Position numbers and translations under genes: made by a program
Shown: positions 1-7,645 of the stretch, one piece after another
Position numbering within the stretch: the first letter of the stretch is position 1
How the letters are laid out: each line of letters opens with the position of its first letter
DNA from: DATACN01 sp038215095
Lineage (GTDB): Bacteria > Actinomycetota > Thermoleophilia > Solirubrobacterales > Thermoleophilaceae
DNA length: 64,000 bases
Direction of reading: 5' to 3'
Assembly (NCBI GenBank): GCA_038215095.1
Contig: JBBQRG010000003.1
Location: 11,420 to 75,419 of the forward strand
The notes under the pieces: model-generated
Database searches by the model: none
The model's input: the letters and a program-made list of their open reading frames with translations, nothing else
What the model was told of the DNA's origin: nothing

Positions 1-1445
1 CGTTCCCCGAGCTGTTCCAGGGCCCGAATGACTGGAACTACGTGTCAGAGCCCGAGCCCGGACTGTACGGGCGGCGCTGGTACCTGCCGCGCGCGCGGAT
101 GCTCGGCGGCTGCTCCTCGATGAACACGATGCTCTACGTGCGGGGCAACCGGGCGGACTACGACGGCTGGGCGGCCGACCACGGCGCCACGGGCTGGAGC
201 TACGACGAGGTGCTGCCGCTGTTCAAGCGCTCCGAGCGAAACGCCGAGCTCTCCGACTCCTTCCACGGAACGCAGGGCGAGATGCACATCACGGGCCGCC
301 GCTGGCTGTCCAAGCACTGGCAGCCGTTCGTGGACTCGGCCGCGGCGGCGGGCGTCGAGCGAAACGACGATTGCAACGGCGCGCGGCAGGACGGAGCCGG
401 GCTGCTCCAAACCACCACGAAGGGCGGACGCCGCTTCAGCGCCGCCGACGCGTTCCTGCGCCCGGCGAAGGGCCGGGACGAGCTGGACGTGGTCGCCAAG
501 GCGCTCGTGACCCGCGTCGTGCTCGAGCGGGGGCGTGCGGTGGGCGTCGAGTACGAGCAGGGCGGGAAGTCGCACACAGCGCGCGCCGGGCGCGAGGTGA
601 TCCTCTCCGCCGGCGCCTACGCCTCGCCCCAGCTCCTGATGCTGTCCGGGGTGGGTCCCGCCGACGACCTGCGCGAGCACGGGATCGAGCCGCTGGTGGA
701 CTCGCCGAACGTGGGGCGGCACCTGATGGAGCATCCGATGGCCTTCGTGAACTGGCGCACGCGCGCGAGCGGCACGCTCGACGACGCGGCCGACCCCCGC
801 CACCTGCTGCCCTGGCTCGTTGCGGGGAAGGGCAAGCTCTCCTCGACGGTGGCCGAGGCGGCGGTGCACTGGCGCTCCGAGCCCGGCCTGCCGGCGCCGG
901 ACTTCCAGATGCTGTTCGCGCCGGTCTACTTCTGGGAGCACGGCTTTCGCAAGACAGGCACGCCGGCGCTCACGATCGGCGCCGCCTACATCCGGCCCCG
1001 GAGCCGCGGCTCGGTGCGGCTGCGCTCCGCCGACCCGGCGGACCACCCGCGCATCACCAACAACTCGCTCACCTCCCAGGGCGAGGTCGAGGCCTTCATG
1101 CGCGCACTGGAGCTGATTCGCGAGATCGCATCACGGCCGCCGCTCTCGGGGCTCCTCGAGGAGGAGCTGAACCCCGGCATCTCGCTGCAGGGGGCCGACG
1201 ACCTCACCTCCTGGCTCCGCGCCACGGCCGAGCACGAGTACCACCCCTCCTGCACTTGCCGGATCGGCTCGCCGGAGAGCGGCGTGGTGGACGCCGAGCT
1301 GCGCGTGCACGGCGTGGAGGGGCTGCGCGTGGCCGACGCGTCGGTCATGCCGAGGGTCACGTCGGGGAACACGCACGCGCCCACCGTGATGATCGGCGAG
1401 CGCTGCGCGGACCTCGTGACCGGTGAGACTAACTCGAGCGGATAA
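1..1445 (+). CDS. GMC-family FAD-dependent oxidoreductase (5' partial)
   Basis: This is an FAD-linked alcohol/choline-type dehydrogenase of the glucose-methanol-choline family. The reading frame is open from base 3, so the N-terminal dinucleotide-binding GxGxxG region lies outside the window; the GTG at 42 is internal. The first GMC signature (LGGCSSMN) and the second (ASPQLLMLSGVG) are both present. The C-terminal catalytic part has HPSCTCRIG and GNTHAP, a His/His pair; choline dehydrogenases usually carry Asn at the second position, so the substrate may be a different alcohol. The substrate cannot be read from the sequence. No operon partner is visible; the SGNH gene follows after a short gap. 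Confidence 0.93.
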   Translation, partial: FPELFQGPNDWNYVSEPEPGLYGRRWYLPRARMLGGCSSMNTMLYVRGNRADYDGWAADHGATGWSYDEVLPLFKRSERNAELSDSFHGTQGEMHITGRRWLSKHWQPFVDSAAAAGVERNDDCNGARQDGAGLLQTTTKGGRRFSAADAFLRPAKGRDELDVVAKALVTRVVLERGRAVGVEYEQGGKSHTARAGREVILSAGAYASPQLLMLSGVGPADDLREHGIEPLVDSPNVGRHLMEHPMAFVNWRTRASGTLDDAADPRHLLPWLVAGKGKLSSTVAEAAVHWRSEPGLPAPDFQMLFAPVYFWEHGFRKTGTPALTIGAAYIRPRSRGSVRLRSADPADHPRITNNSLTSQGEVEAFMRALELIREIASRPPLSGLLEEELNPGISLQGADDLTSWLRATAEHEYHPSCTCRIGSPESGVVDAELRVHGVEGLRVADASVMPRVTSGNTHAPTVMIGERCADLVTGETNSSG

Positions 1446-1508
1446 CGGGTAGAAAGCGCGGCGATATTCTCCCGCGCGCGCACACGAGCCGCCGCCCTGG
1501 TTGTCGCC

Positions 1509-2402
1509 GTGGTCGCCGCGCTGGCCGTGGCGGCGCCCGCCGCCGGCGCCGCGCCCACCTACGTCGCGCTCGGCGACTCGTACGCGGCGGGCCCGCTGAT
1601 CCCGGCGCAGCTGCCGCCGTTCGGCTGCCTGAAGTCGAGCAACAACTACGCGCACCTCGCCGCGCCCCAGCTTGGCCTGACGCTGCGCGACCCGAGCTGC
1701 AGCGGCGCCAAGACCGACCACATGACCACCACGCAGAACGTCTCGCCCGGGCCGAATCCGCCGCAGTTCAACTCGCTCGCGAGCGACACGGCGCTCGTCA
1801 CCGAGCAGATCGGCGGCAACGACATCGGCTTCACCGAGATCATCCGCAGCTGCGCCTCGTCGAGCCCGCAGGGGCACCCCCGCCAGGACCACTACGTGAC
1901 CGCCGCCGGCGACGAGATCAGCAAGCGCATCCAGGCCACCGCCCCGAAGGTGGCCGCGGTCATCCAGGGCATCCACCAGCGCTCGTCGCAGGCCAAGGTC
2001 TACGTGGTCAACTACCTGCCGATCTTCCCCGAGCAGCCGCTGGCCCCCGGGCTCCCCGAGGGCTGCTACCCGCAGATCCCGGTGGCCTTCGCCGACGTGC
2101 CCTACCTGCGCGCCAAGGAGAAGGAGCTCAACCAGATGCTGGCCGACCAGGCCGCGGCAAACGGGGCAAGCCTGCTGGACACCTACACGCTGGGAATCGG
2201 CCACGACGCCTGCGAGCCCCCGGGACTGCGCTGGGTGGAGCCCCTCGCTCCGGCGAACGCCGCCGCGCCCTTCCACCCGAATGTCCTTGGCATGCGTGCC
2301 GAAGCGCAGCTACTAGTAGCTAGCCCCGCGCTAGGAGCGGCTGCCTGTCGCGTAGGGGGCGCGTGTGGCCGCGGGCAGCACGCTGGCCTGGACGGGCGTT
2401 AA
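1509..2402 (+). CDS. Secreted SGNH/GDSL-type lipase/esterase
   Basis: A predicted extracellular esterase of the SGNH hydrolase superfamily. The GDSY block (nucleophile Ser) follows directly after an Ala-rich signal peptide, the oxyanion Asn lies in IGGNDIGF, and the catalytic His in FHPNVLG. The first standard start is GTG 1509, but this leaves the signal peptide without its basic n-region. The same frame upstream encodes IFSRARTRAAALVV from 1464 with only ATA (1464) or CTG (1497) as possible starts, and a purine-rich stretch lies at 1451-1456. The last ~20 residues read through a dispersed GC-rich repeat and look unlike the family, so the original stop was probably nearer 2315. Confidence 0.88.
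   Translation: MVAALAVAAPAAGAAPTYVALGDSYAAGPLIPAQLPPFGCLKSSNNYAHLAAPQLGLTLRDPSCSGAKTDHMTTTQNVSPGPNPPQFNSLASDTALVTEQIGGNDIGFTEIIRSCASSSPQGHPRQDHYVTAAGDEISKRIQATAPKVAAVIQGIHQRSSQAKVYVVNYLPIFPEQPLAPGLPEGCYPQIPVAFADVPYLRAKEKELNQMLADQAAANGASLLDTYTLGIGHDACEPPGLRWVEPLAPANAAAPFHPNVLGMRAEAQLLVASPALGAAACRVGGACGRGQHAGLDGR
2348..2390 (+). repeat. Dispersed GC-rich intergenic repeat, copy 1
   Basis: The core GTGTGGCCGCGGGCAGC recurs at 17151 and, in reverse, near 59083. Its 5' half TCGCGTAGGGGGCGCG is identical to 28731-28746 and has one mismatch at 50356. It lies at the 3' end of the SGNH gene, facing the universal stress protein gene. It could act as a bidirectional terminator or be a mobile repeat; neither can be decided here. 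Confidence 0.6.
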
Positions 2403-2416
2403 GGGGCGCGCCTCGC

Positions 2417-2863
2417 CTACGGCGAGTCGCTATCGGTATTAACGATCATCACCGAGCATTTGGCGTGGCGGGAGATCTTCTCCGGGACGCCTCCCAGCAG
2501 GAAGCGCTTCTTGCCGGTCAGTCCCTTGTTGCCGATCACGATCACGTCGGCGCTCTCGCTCGCGGCGGCGTCGAGGATGGCCTCGGCGGCGGTGCCTTCG
2601 CGGGCGGCCCAGTCCACGGCGGCGACGCCCTGCTCCTCGGCCTTCCGGGCCTCGCGGGCGAGCACGGACTCGGCGACCGTGCGGAGGTCCACGGTGGCGA
2701 CCTCGCGGCTGGTCTGGATCGACTCCCAGTGGCGCTCGGTGTCGCCGAAGGCGGCCACCAGGTGGAGGCGCGCTCCCTGGCTCTTGCAGAGGTCGATTGC
2801 CTCCTGGACCGCGCGGTCGGCGCGGGCTGAGCCATCGGTGCCGGCAACCACCGTCCGGAACAT
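2417..2863 (-). CDS. Universal stress protein, UspA family
   Basis: A 148-residue single-domain Usp fold protein that should bind ATP or a related nucleotide in the cytoplasm. It starts with MFRTVVAGTDGS, where the Asp is the usual adenine contact. Near residues 111-126 it has the G-2x-G-9x-G motif (GNKG...LLGG), but the Ser/Thr that normally follows the last Gly is Gly here, which may weaken phosphate binding. ATG 2863 is the only start that begins at the conserved beta-strand. It converges on the SGNH gene and shares a short spacer with the divergent LuxR remnant. Confidence 0.92.
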   Translation of the reverse strand: MFRTVVAGTDGSARADRAVQEAIDLCKSQGARLHLVAAFGDTERHWESIQTSREVATVDLRTVAESVLAREARKAEEQGVAAVDWAAREGTAAEAILDAAASESADVIVIGNKGLTGKKRFLLGGVPEKISRHAKCSVMIVNTDSDSP

Positions 2864-2914
2864 GACGTGCCGACCATAACCGGTCCGAGCCTGAGGGCCT
2901 AGCCTATTGGCGCT

Positions 2915-3499
2915 GTGACCGCCGACGGCAACCTGCTGGAGCGCGACGGCGAGCTCGCCTCGCTCGAGTCGCTGATCGACGACGCCGCCGGCGGCCGCGC
3001 GCGGCTGGCGCTCGTGGAGGGGCCCGCGGGCATCGGGAAGTCCACCCTGATGCTGGAGGCCAGGCGCCGCGCCGGCGAGGCGGGCATGCGGGCTCTGGCG
3101 GCGCGCGGGAGCGAGCTCGAGCGTCAGTTCCCGTTCGGCGTCGTGCGCCAGCTGTTCGAGCCGCTGCTGGTGGACCCGAAGCGGAGAAAGCAGGCGCTGA
3201 GCGGCGCCGCGGCCACCGCTGCCACGGTGTTCGAGGCGCCGGTGGACGGCGAGGGCGAGCTGAGCGGCGACGGCTCGTTCGCCGTGCTGCACGGCCTGTA
3301 CTGGCTGACGGTGAACCTGACCGGCGAGAGCCCGCTGCTGCTGGCCGTGGACGACCTGCACTGGTGCGACCGGCCGTCGCTGCGGTTCCTGCTCTACCTG
3401 GCCCGGCGGCTCGAGGGACTGCCGGCGCTGGTGGCCGGGAGCCTGCGCCCCGATGAGCCGGGCGCGGACGCCGCATTGCTGGGTGAGCTGGCGAACTGA
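2915..3499 (+). pseudogene. N-terminal fragment of a LuxR/MalT-type AAA regulator
   Basis: Only the first 194 residues of a protein normally about 900 long remain. GTG 2915 begins the typical opening (LLERDGELASL), followed by a Walker A motif (EGPAGIGKST, about residues 36-45) and a Walker B region (LLLAVDDLHWCD). The frame stops at TGA 3497-3499, just after LLGELAN, in the middle of the ATPase domain. The remaining ATPase, helical repeats and LuxR HTH are absent. The DNA downstream continues directly into the middle of an oxidase gene, so a deletion most likely fused the two. The fragment cannot act as a transcription factor. Confidence 0.8.
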
Positions 3500-3510
3500 A
3501 GACAAGGGCA

Positions 3511-4602
3511 ATGCAGGGCGTCGAGATCGACGCGTCGGCGCGCCGCGCCCGCGTGCTGGCCGGCAGCAAGTGGGAGGAAGTCGTGCCGCGCGCCTCGGAG
3601 CTCGGCCTGGCCGCCCTCCACGGCTCGTCGCCGGACGTCGGCGTCGTGGGCTACTCGCTCGGCGGCGGCATGGGCTGGTACGCCCGCAAGCACGGCCTCC
3701 AGACCAACAGCGTCACGGCCATCGAGCTCGTGACCGCCGACGGCGAGCCGGTGCGGACCGACGCCGACCACGAGCCCGAGCTGTTCTGGGCGCTGCGCGG
3801 CGGCGGCGGCAACTTCGGCGTCGTGACCGCCATCGAGTTCGACCTCTTCCCGCTCGAGCAGGTCTACGCGGGCACGCTGTTCTTCCCCTACGAGCGGGCC
3901 TCCGAGGTCATGCACGCCTGGCGCGAGTGGACGGCCGACACGCCCGACGAGATCACCTCCACGGCGAAGCTGCTGCAGTTCCCGCCGCTGCCGGACATAC
4001 CGGAGATCGTGCGCGGGCAGTCGTTCGCGGTCGTGTCGGCCGCCTACCTCGGCGCGCAGGCCGAGGGCGCCGAGATCATGCGGCCGCTGCGCGAGCTCGG
4101 CCCGGCGATGGACACCTTCGCGATGGTCCCGCCGGCCGCGCTGGCGGACCTGGCGATGGACCCGCCGGACCCGGTCCCCTACGCCAGCACGAGCCAGGTC
4201 GTGTGCGACCTGCCCGCCGAGGGTCTCGACGACCTGCTGGCCGTGACCGGCCCCGGCTCCGGCTCCCAGCTCGTGGCCGTCGAGCTGCGCCAGACCGGCG
4301 GCGCCCTGTCGCGCACCGCGGAGCACCACGGCGCGCTCGGCTCGGTGGCAGGCTCGTTCGTGTCGTTTGCGGTCGGCGTGGTGATGGACGAGGCGACGGC
4401 CGTCACCGCGAAGGCCCAGCTCGGCCTGGTCCACGACGCGCTCGCGCCCTACAGGGCCGGGGAATACCTCAACTTCGCCGAGGGCGACACCGACGTGCGC
4501 GACTCGTTCGCCGAGGGCGTCTACGCGCGGCTGCAGGCGGCCAAGGCGAGCTACGACCCGCAGGGCCGCTTCCACGCCAACCACGAGATCGAGACCGACT
4601 GA
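3511..4602 (+). pseudogene. FAD-binding oxidoreductase (berberine-bridge type), N-terminally truncated
   Basis: A 363-residue remnant of a PCMH-type FAD oxidase (usual length about 450-470). It retains the second half of the FAD domain (SSPDVGVVGYSLGGG, ALRGGGGNFGVVT), the substrate domain and the C-terminal berberine-bridge motif (YDPQGRFHANHEI). The first ~95 residues, including the RGGGH-type loop that covalently holds FAD, are missing. Homology-like sequence starts at codon 3496 (LKTRAM), upstream of ATG 3511 and immediately after the LuxR fragment. Without the flavin-attachment half it should be inactive. Codon use and base composition look like the neighbours. Confidence 0.8.
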
Positions 4603-4667
4603 TTCGCGGCGCGTTCGCCCCCGAATCGGGGGCGAACGCCGCTCCAGCGGCTACGCTGGCGCGCGGG

Positions 4668-5051
4668 ATGGCTACCGAAGGGCAACCGATCAAGGTCCTG
4701 ATAGCCGACGACGACCCGATCGTCCGGGCGGTGATGGAGGGCCTGGTCGGCCGCGAGGAGGACCTTGAGCTCGTGGGCTCTGCCAGCGAGGCCGCCGAGG
4801 CCGCAGCGCTGGCGCGCGACCACCAGCCGGACGTGGCCGTGCTGGACTGGGTGATGCCCGAGGGCGGCGGGCCGCAGGCGGCGAAGGACATCGCCAACGT
4901 CAGCCCAAAGACGAAGGTGATCGCGCTCACGGCGTCCGACAGCGGGCACGCCGCGATCGACATGATGCGCGCGGGCGCGGTGAACGTGCTGATCAAGGAC
5001 GCCTCGATGCCAGAGATTGCAGAGGCGATTCGCGTCGCCGCGCGCGGCTGA
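4668..5051 (+). CDS. Stand-alone response regulator receiver protein
   Basis: A 127-residue CheY-like protein with no output domain. Acidic residues DDD at 14-16, phospho-acceptor Asp60 in AVLDWVMPE, Thr/Ser in ALTAS and Lys110 in LIKDAS make a complete receiver site. ATG 4668 directly precedes the first beta-strand. No histidine kinase is nearby, so its partner is unknown. The downstream ROK kinase starts on the base after its stop, so the two are probably co-transcribed; a functional link is only inference. Confidence 0.9.
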   Translation: MATEGQPIKVLIADDDPIVRAVMEGLVGREEDLELVGSASEAAEAAALARDHQPDVAVLDWVMPEGGGPQAAKDIANVSPKTKVIALTASDSGHAAIDMMRAGAVNVLIKDASMPEIAEAIRVAARG

Positions 5052-6017
5052 GTGCGGGGCGGGCTCGACCTCGGCGGAACCAAGATCCAGGCCGCGATCC
5101 TGGACGAGCACGGCGAGATCGTCGGCCAGTCGCGCCGGCCGACGCCGGGCGAGGGCGGGCCCCCCGCGGTAGTGGAGGCGCTGGCCGAGGCGCTTGCCGA
5201 GGCGGCCGACGAGGCAGGGGTGGAGTCGGGTGACCTAGAGGGCGTGGGCGTTGGCTCGCCGGGCGCCGTGGACGCGAAGGCCGGCACGGTGGCCGAGGCC
5301 CGCAACATCCCCGAGTGGAGCGACGAGCCCTACCCGCTGGGCCCGGAGCTCGCCAAGCTTGCCGGCGTGCCGGTGGCGCTCGGCAACGACGTGCAGGTGG
5401 CCGTCGAGGCCGAGTACAAGCTCGGCGCCGCCGAGGACAGCCACTCGCTGCTGGGCGTGTTCTGGGGCACCGGGGTGGGCGGCGGGATCATCCTCGACGG
5501 CAAGCCGTGGCTGGGGCGCGGCGCCGCCGGCGAGATCGGCCACATGGTGGTCAAGAACGGCGGCGCCCAATGCCCCTGCGGGCGGCTCGGCTGCATGGAG
5601 GCCTACGCCGGGCGCGGAGCCATGGAGGCGCGGGCGCGCGAGCTCGTGGACAAGGGCCGGGAGACCGTGCTGTTCGAGATCATGGAGGAGCGCGGCCGCG
5701 ACCGGCTGGCCAGCGGAATCTGGGAGCGCGCGCTGAAGGCCGAGGACGAGCTGGCGATCGAGCTGATCGAGCGCGCTCTCGAGGCGCTCGGGGCGGGCAT
5801 CGCCTCGGCGGTGAACCTGCTCGATATCGAGACCGTGGTGATCGGCGGCGGCCTGGGCACGCGCCTGGGCGAGCCCTACGTGGAGCGGATCGAGGAGGCG
5901 ATGCAGCCGCACCTCTTCGTGGACGACCGCCCGCCGGCCGTGCGTCTGGCGGCCCTGGGCGACCTCGGCGGGGCCACCGGCGCCGCGCTCCTCGTTGGCC
6001 GCCGGTCCATGTCGTAG
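5052..6017 (+). CDS. ROK-family sugar kinase (glucokinase-like)
   Basis: Phosphorylates a hexose, probably glucose, with ATP in the cytoplasm. The phosphate-1 motif LDLGGTKI is at the N-terminus, and the catalytic region GNDVQVAVEAE is followed by GTGVGGGII. The ROK zinc signature is intact (CPCGRLGCMEAYAG, after AGEIGH). At 321 residues it has the normal family length and no N-terminal DNA-binding domain, so it is an enzyme and not an NagC/XylR-type repressor. GTG 5052 immediately follows the previous stop. The galactokinase and sugar symporter nearby support a role in hexose use. Confidence 0.92.
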   Translation: MRGGLDLGGTKIQAAILDEHGEIVGQSRRPTPGEGGPPAVVEALAEALAEAADEAGVESGDLEGVGVGSPGAVDAKAGTVAEARNIPEWSDEPYPLGPELAKLAGVPVALGNDVQVAVEAEYKLGAAEDSHSLLGVFWGTGVGGGIILDGKPWLGRGAAGEIGHMVVKNGGAQCPCGRLGCMEAYAGRGAMEARARELVDKGRETVLFEIMEERGRDRLASGIWERALKAEDELAIELIERALEALGAGIASAVNLLDIETVVIGGGLGTRLGEPYVERIEEAMQPHLFVDDRPPAVRLAALGDLGGATGAALLVGRRSMS

Positions 6018-6026
6018 CTTTGGTGC

Positions 6027-6257
6027 GTGCAGTTCGTCACTCTGCCCCCGGGGCATGAGGAGCGCGATTTCATCCTGGCCAGCCGGATTCTCGATGAGCT
6101 GGGACTCGAGGAACTGCACGTGTTCTGGACGCCGCGGCGCCCGCCGTTCCCGAGCCCGGCCCGCAGGCTGCCCGCGCGCGACCCGCTCGGCGTGCCCGGC
6201 CTCCTCGGGCTGCTCGGGCTCGTGGCGGCGCACGTCGGCAAGCGCCTGCAGCGCTAG
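6027..6257 (+). CDS. Small hypothetical protein
   Basis: A 76-residue protein of unknown function between the ROK kinase and galactokinase, both in the same direction with gaps of about 10 bases. It starts at GTG 6027 (QFVTLPPGHEERDFILASRIL) and has an acidic N-terminal half with predicted helix, then a Pro/Arg-rich linker and a Leu/Gly-rich C-terminal stretch that may be a short membrane-associated helix. It probably belongs to the kinase operon. I do not recognise a family. Confidence 0.6.
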   Translation: MQFVTLPPGHEERDFILASRILDELGLEELHVFWTPRRPPFPSPARRLPARDPLGVPGLLGLLGLVAAHVGKRLQR

Positions 6258-6269
6258 CGCTCCGCGCCG

Positions 6270-7301
6270 GTGACCCGCGCCTTCGCGCCCGGGCGCGTGA
6301 ACCTGATCGGCGAGCACACCGACTACAACTTCGGCCTCTGCCTGCCGTTCGCCATCGAGCGCGGCGTGACCGTGAGCGCCGAGCCGCTGCCCGGCGAGCG
6401 TTTCGAGGCGCTGGCCGCCGACGTCGGCGAGCGCGACGCCTTCGACCGCGGCGACCGCTCGCCGGCCGAGGGCTGGCGCGCCTTCGTGAGAGGCATGGTG
6501 GCCGAGCTCGAGGCGGCGGGACACCGCGTGCCGGCGGCGCGGCTCACGATCGAGGGCGACCTGCCGCGCGGGTCCGGCCTGTCGTCGTCGGCGGCGCTGG
6601 AGGTGGCACTCGCGCTGGCGCTGCTGGACCTTGCCGGCCGGCCCGAGCTCGACCGGATCGAGCTCGCCCGGCTCTGCTCGCGCGTCGAGAACGAGTGGGC
6701 CGGCGCCGATACGGGGCTGCTCGACCAGCTGGCCGTGCTGCTTGGCGGCGAGGGTCACGCGCTGCTGCTGGACTGCCGCAGCCTGGAGACCGAGCAGGTG
6801 CCCCTCGAGCTGGACGGCTGGCTCCTCGTCACGCTCGACTCGGGCGCCGAGCACTCACACGCCGAGTCGGGCTACAACGAGCGGCGCGACGAGTGCCGGC
6901 AGGCCTGTGAGCTGCTGAAAGTGGAGTCCCTCCGCGAGGCCTCCCGCAAAGACGTCGAGCGCCTGCCGCCGCCGCTCGACCGCCGCGCGCGCCACGTGCT
7001 GTCCGAGAACGAGCGCGTCGAGCAGGCCGCGGCTGTGCTGCGCGAGGGCGAGCTGGCCGGCCTCGGGCCCCTGCTCGACGCCTCGCACGCGAGCCTGCGC
7101 GACGACTACGAGGTGTCGGTGCCCGAGGTGGAGGCCGCAGTGGCCGCCTGCAAGGAGGCCGGGGCGAGCGGAGCGCGAATCGTGGGCGGCGGCTTCGGCG
7201 GCTCGGTCCTTGCGCTGTTCCCGCCCGGCTCGGAGCCGCCGCGGGACGCGCTGGAGGTGCGCCCGGGCCCCGCCGCCAGGCTGCTGGAGGACGAGGGCTA
7301 G
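6270..7301 (+). CDS. galK: Galactokinase
   Basis: GHMP-family kinase that converts galactose to galactose-1-phosphate, first step of the Leloir pathway. The galactokinase signature is at the very N-terminus (GRVNLIGEHTDYN), the GHMP ATP-binding loop is PRGSGLSSSAALE, and the C-terminal motif is GARIVGGGFGG. Its 343 residues are slightly short but complete. GTG 6270 is the only start upstream of the signature. Its 3' end overlaps the convergent membrane-protein gene by four bases. No galT or galE is in the window, so the rest of the pathway must lie elsewhere. Confidence 0.93.
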   Translation: MTRAFAPGRVNLIGEHTDYNFGLCLPFAIERGVTVSAEPLPGERFEALAADVGERDAFDRGDRSPAEGWRAFVRGMVAELEAAGHRVPAARLTIEGDLPRGSGLSSSAALEVALALALLDLAGRPELDRIELARLCSRVENEWAGADTGLLDQLAVLLGGEGHALLLDCRSLETEQVPLELDGWLLVTLDSGAEHSHAESGYNERRDECRQACELLKVESLREASRKDVERLPPPLDRRARHVLSENERVEQAAAVLREGELAGLGPLLDASHASLRDDYEVSVPEVEAAVAACKEAGASGARIVGGGFGGSVLALFPPGSEPPRDALEVRPGPAARLLEDEG

Positions 7302-7636
7302 GTGCCCGGCGCCCGGCGCAGGCGTCCCGAGCCCGGCCCTTCCTCGCCCTCCTCGATCTCCGTGAACGGGCGCACGAGGGCCCAGACGAGGAAGAGCACG
7401 CCGGCCACGAGGATCGCCAGCCCGGCGTAGAGGTTGATGTTCACGCCGGCCGCCTGGTGCTTGTCGGAGTCGCTGCCGAAGATGCCGGCGCCCGTTATCA
7501 GCAGCCCGTAGAGCAGCAGCACGCCGCCAATGATGCGGCGGATGTCGAGCAGGTTGGCGGCCTTCTTCGCCTCCTCCTCGCTGACCTGCGGCTCGTCCGT
7601 CTGGTCTGGCTGGTTCGGCTGGTCGGTGCCCTCCAC
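7298..7636 (-). CDS. Small two-TM membrane protein next to the symporter
   Basis: A 112-residue protein with an acidic N-terminus (DQPNQPDQTDEP), two hydrophobic segments (about residues 37-52 and 69-88) and a basic tail. It is encoded upstream of nothing obvious but ends inside the end of galK by four bases. It lies downstream of the symporter gene, nine bases away on the same strand, so it is probably co-transcribed with it and may be an accessory or companion membrane protein. The family is not recognised. Confidence 0.7.
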   Translation of the reverse strand: MEGTDQPNQPDQTDEPQVSEEEAKKAANLLDIRRIIGGVLLLYGLLITGAGIFGSDSDKHQAAGVNINLYAGLAILVAGVLFLVWALVRPFTEIEEGEEGPGSGRLRRAPGT

Positions 7637-7645
7637 CGGCGCCTC

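Noticed and set aside
45..1046. Long open frames on the opposite strand of real genes (for example 45-1046, 1131-2276, 5235-6854, 7928-9397, 28913-31063)
   Set aside because: They are Arg/Ala/His-rich, lack family motifs and lie opposite strong genes; such shadow frames are common at this GC content.
3453..4667. Response regulator as a C-terminal domain of a longer protein
   Set aside because: The upstream frame is a shadow of the oxidase remnant; ATG 4668 begins exactly at the receiver fold.
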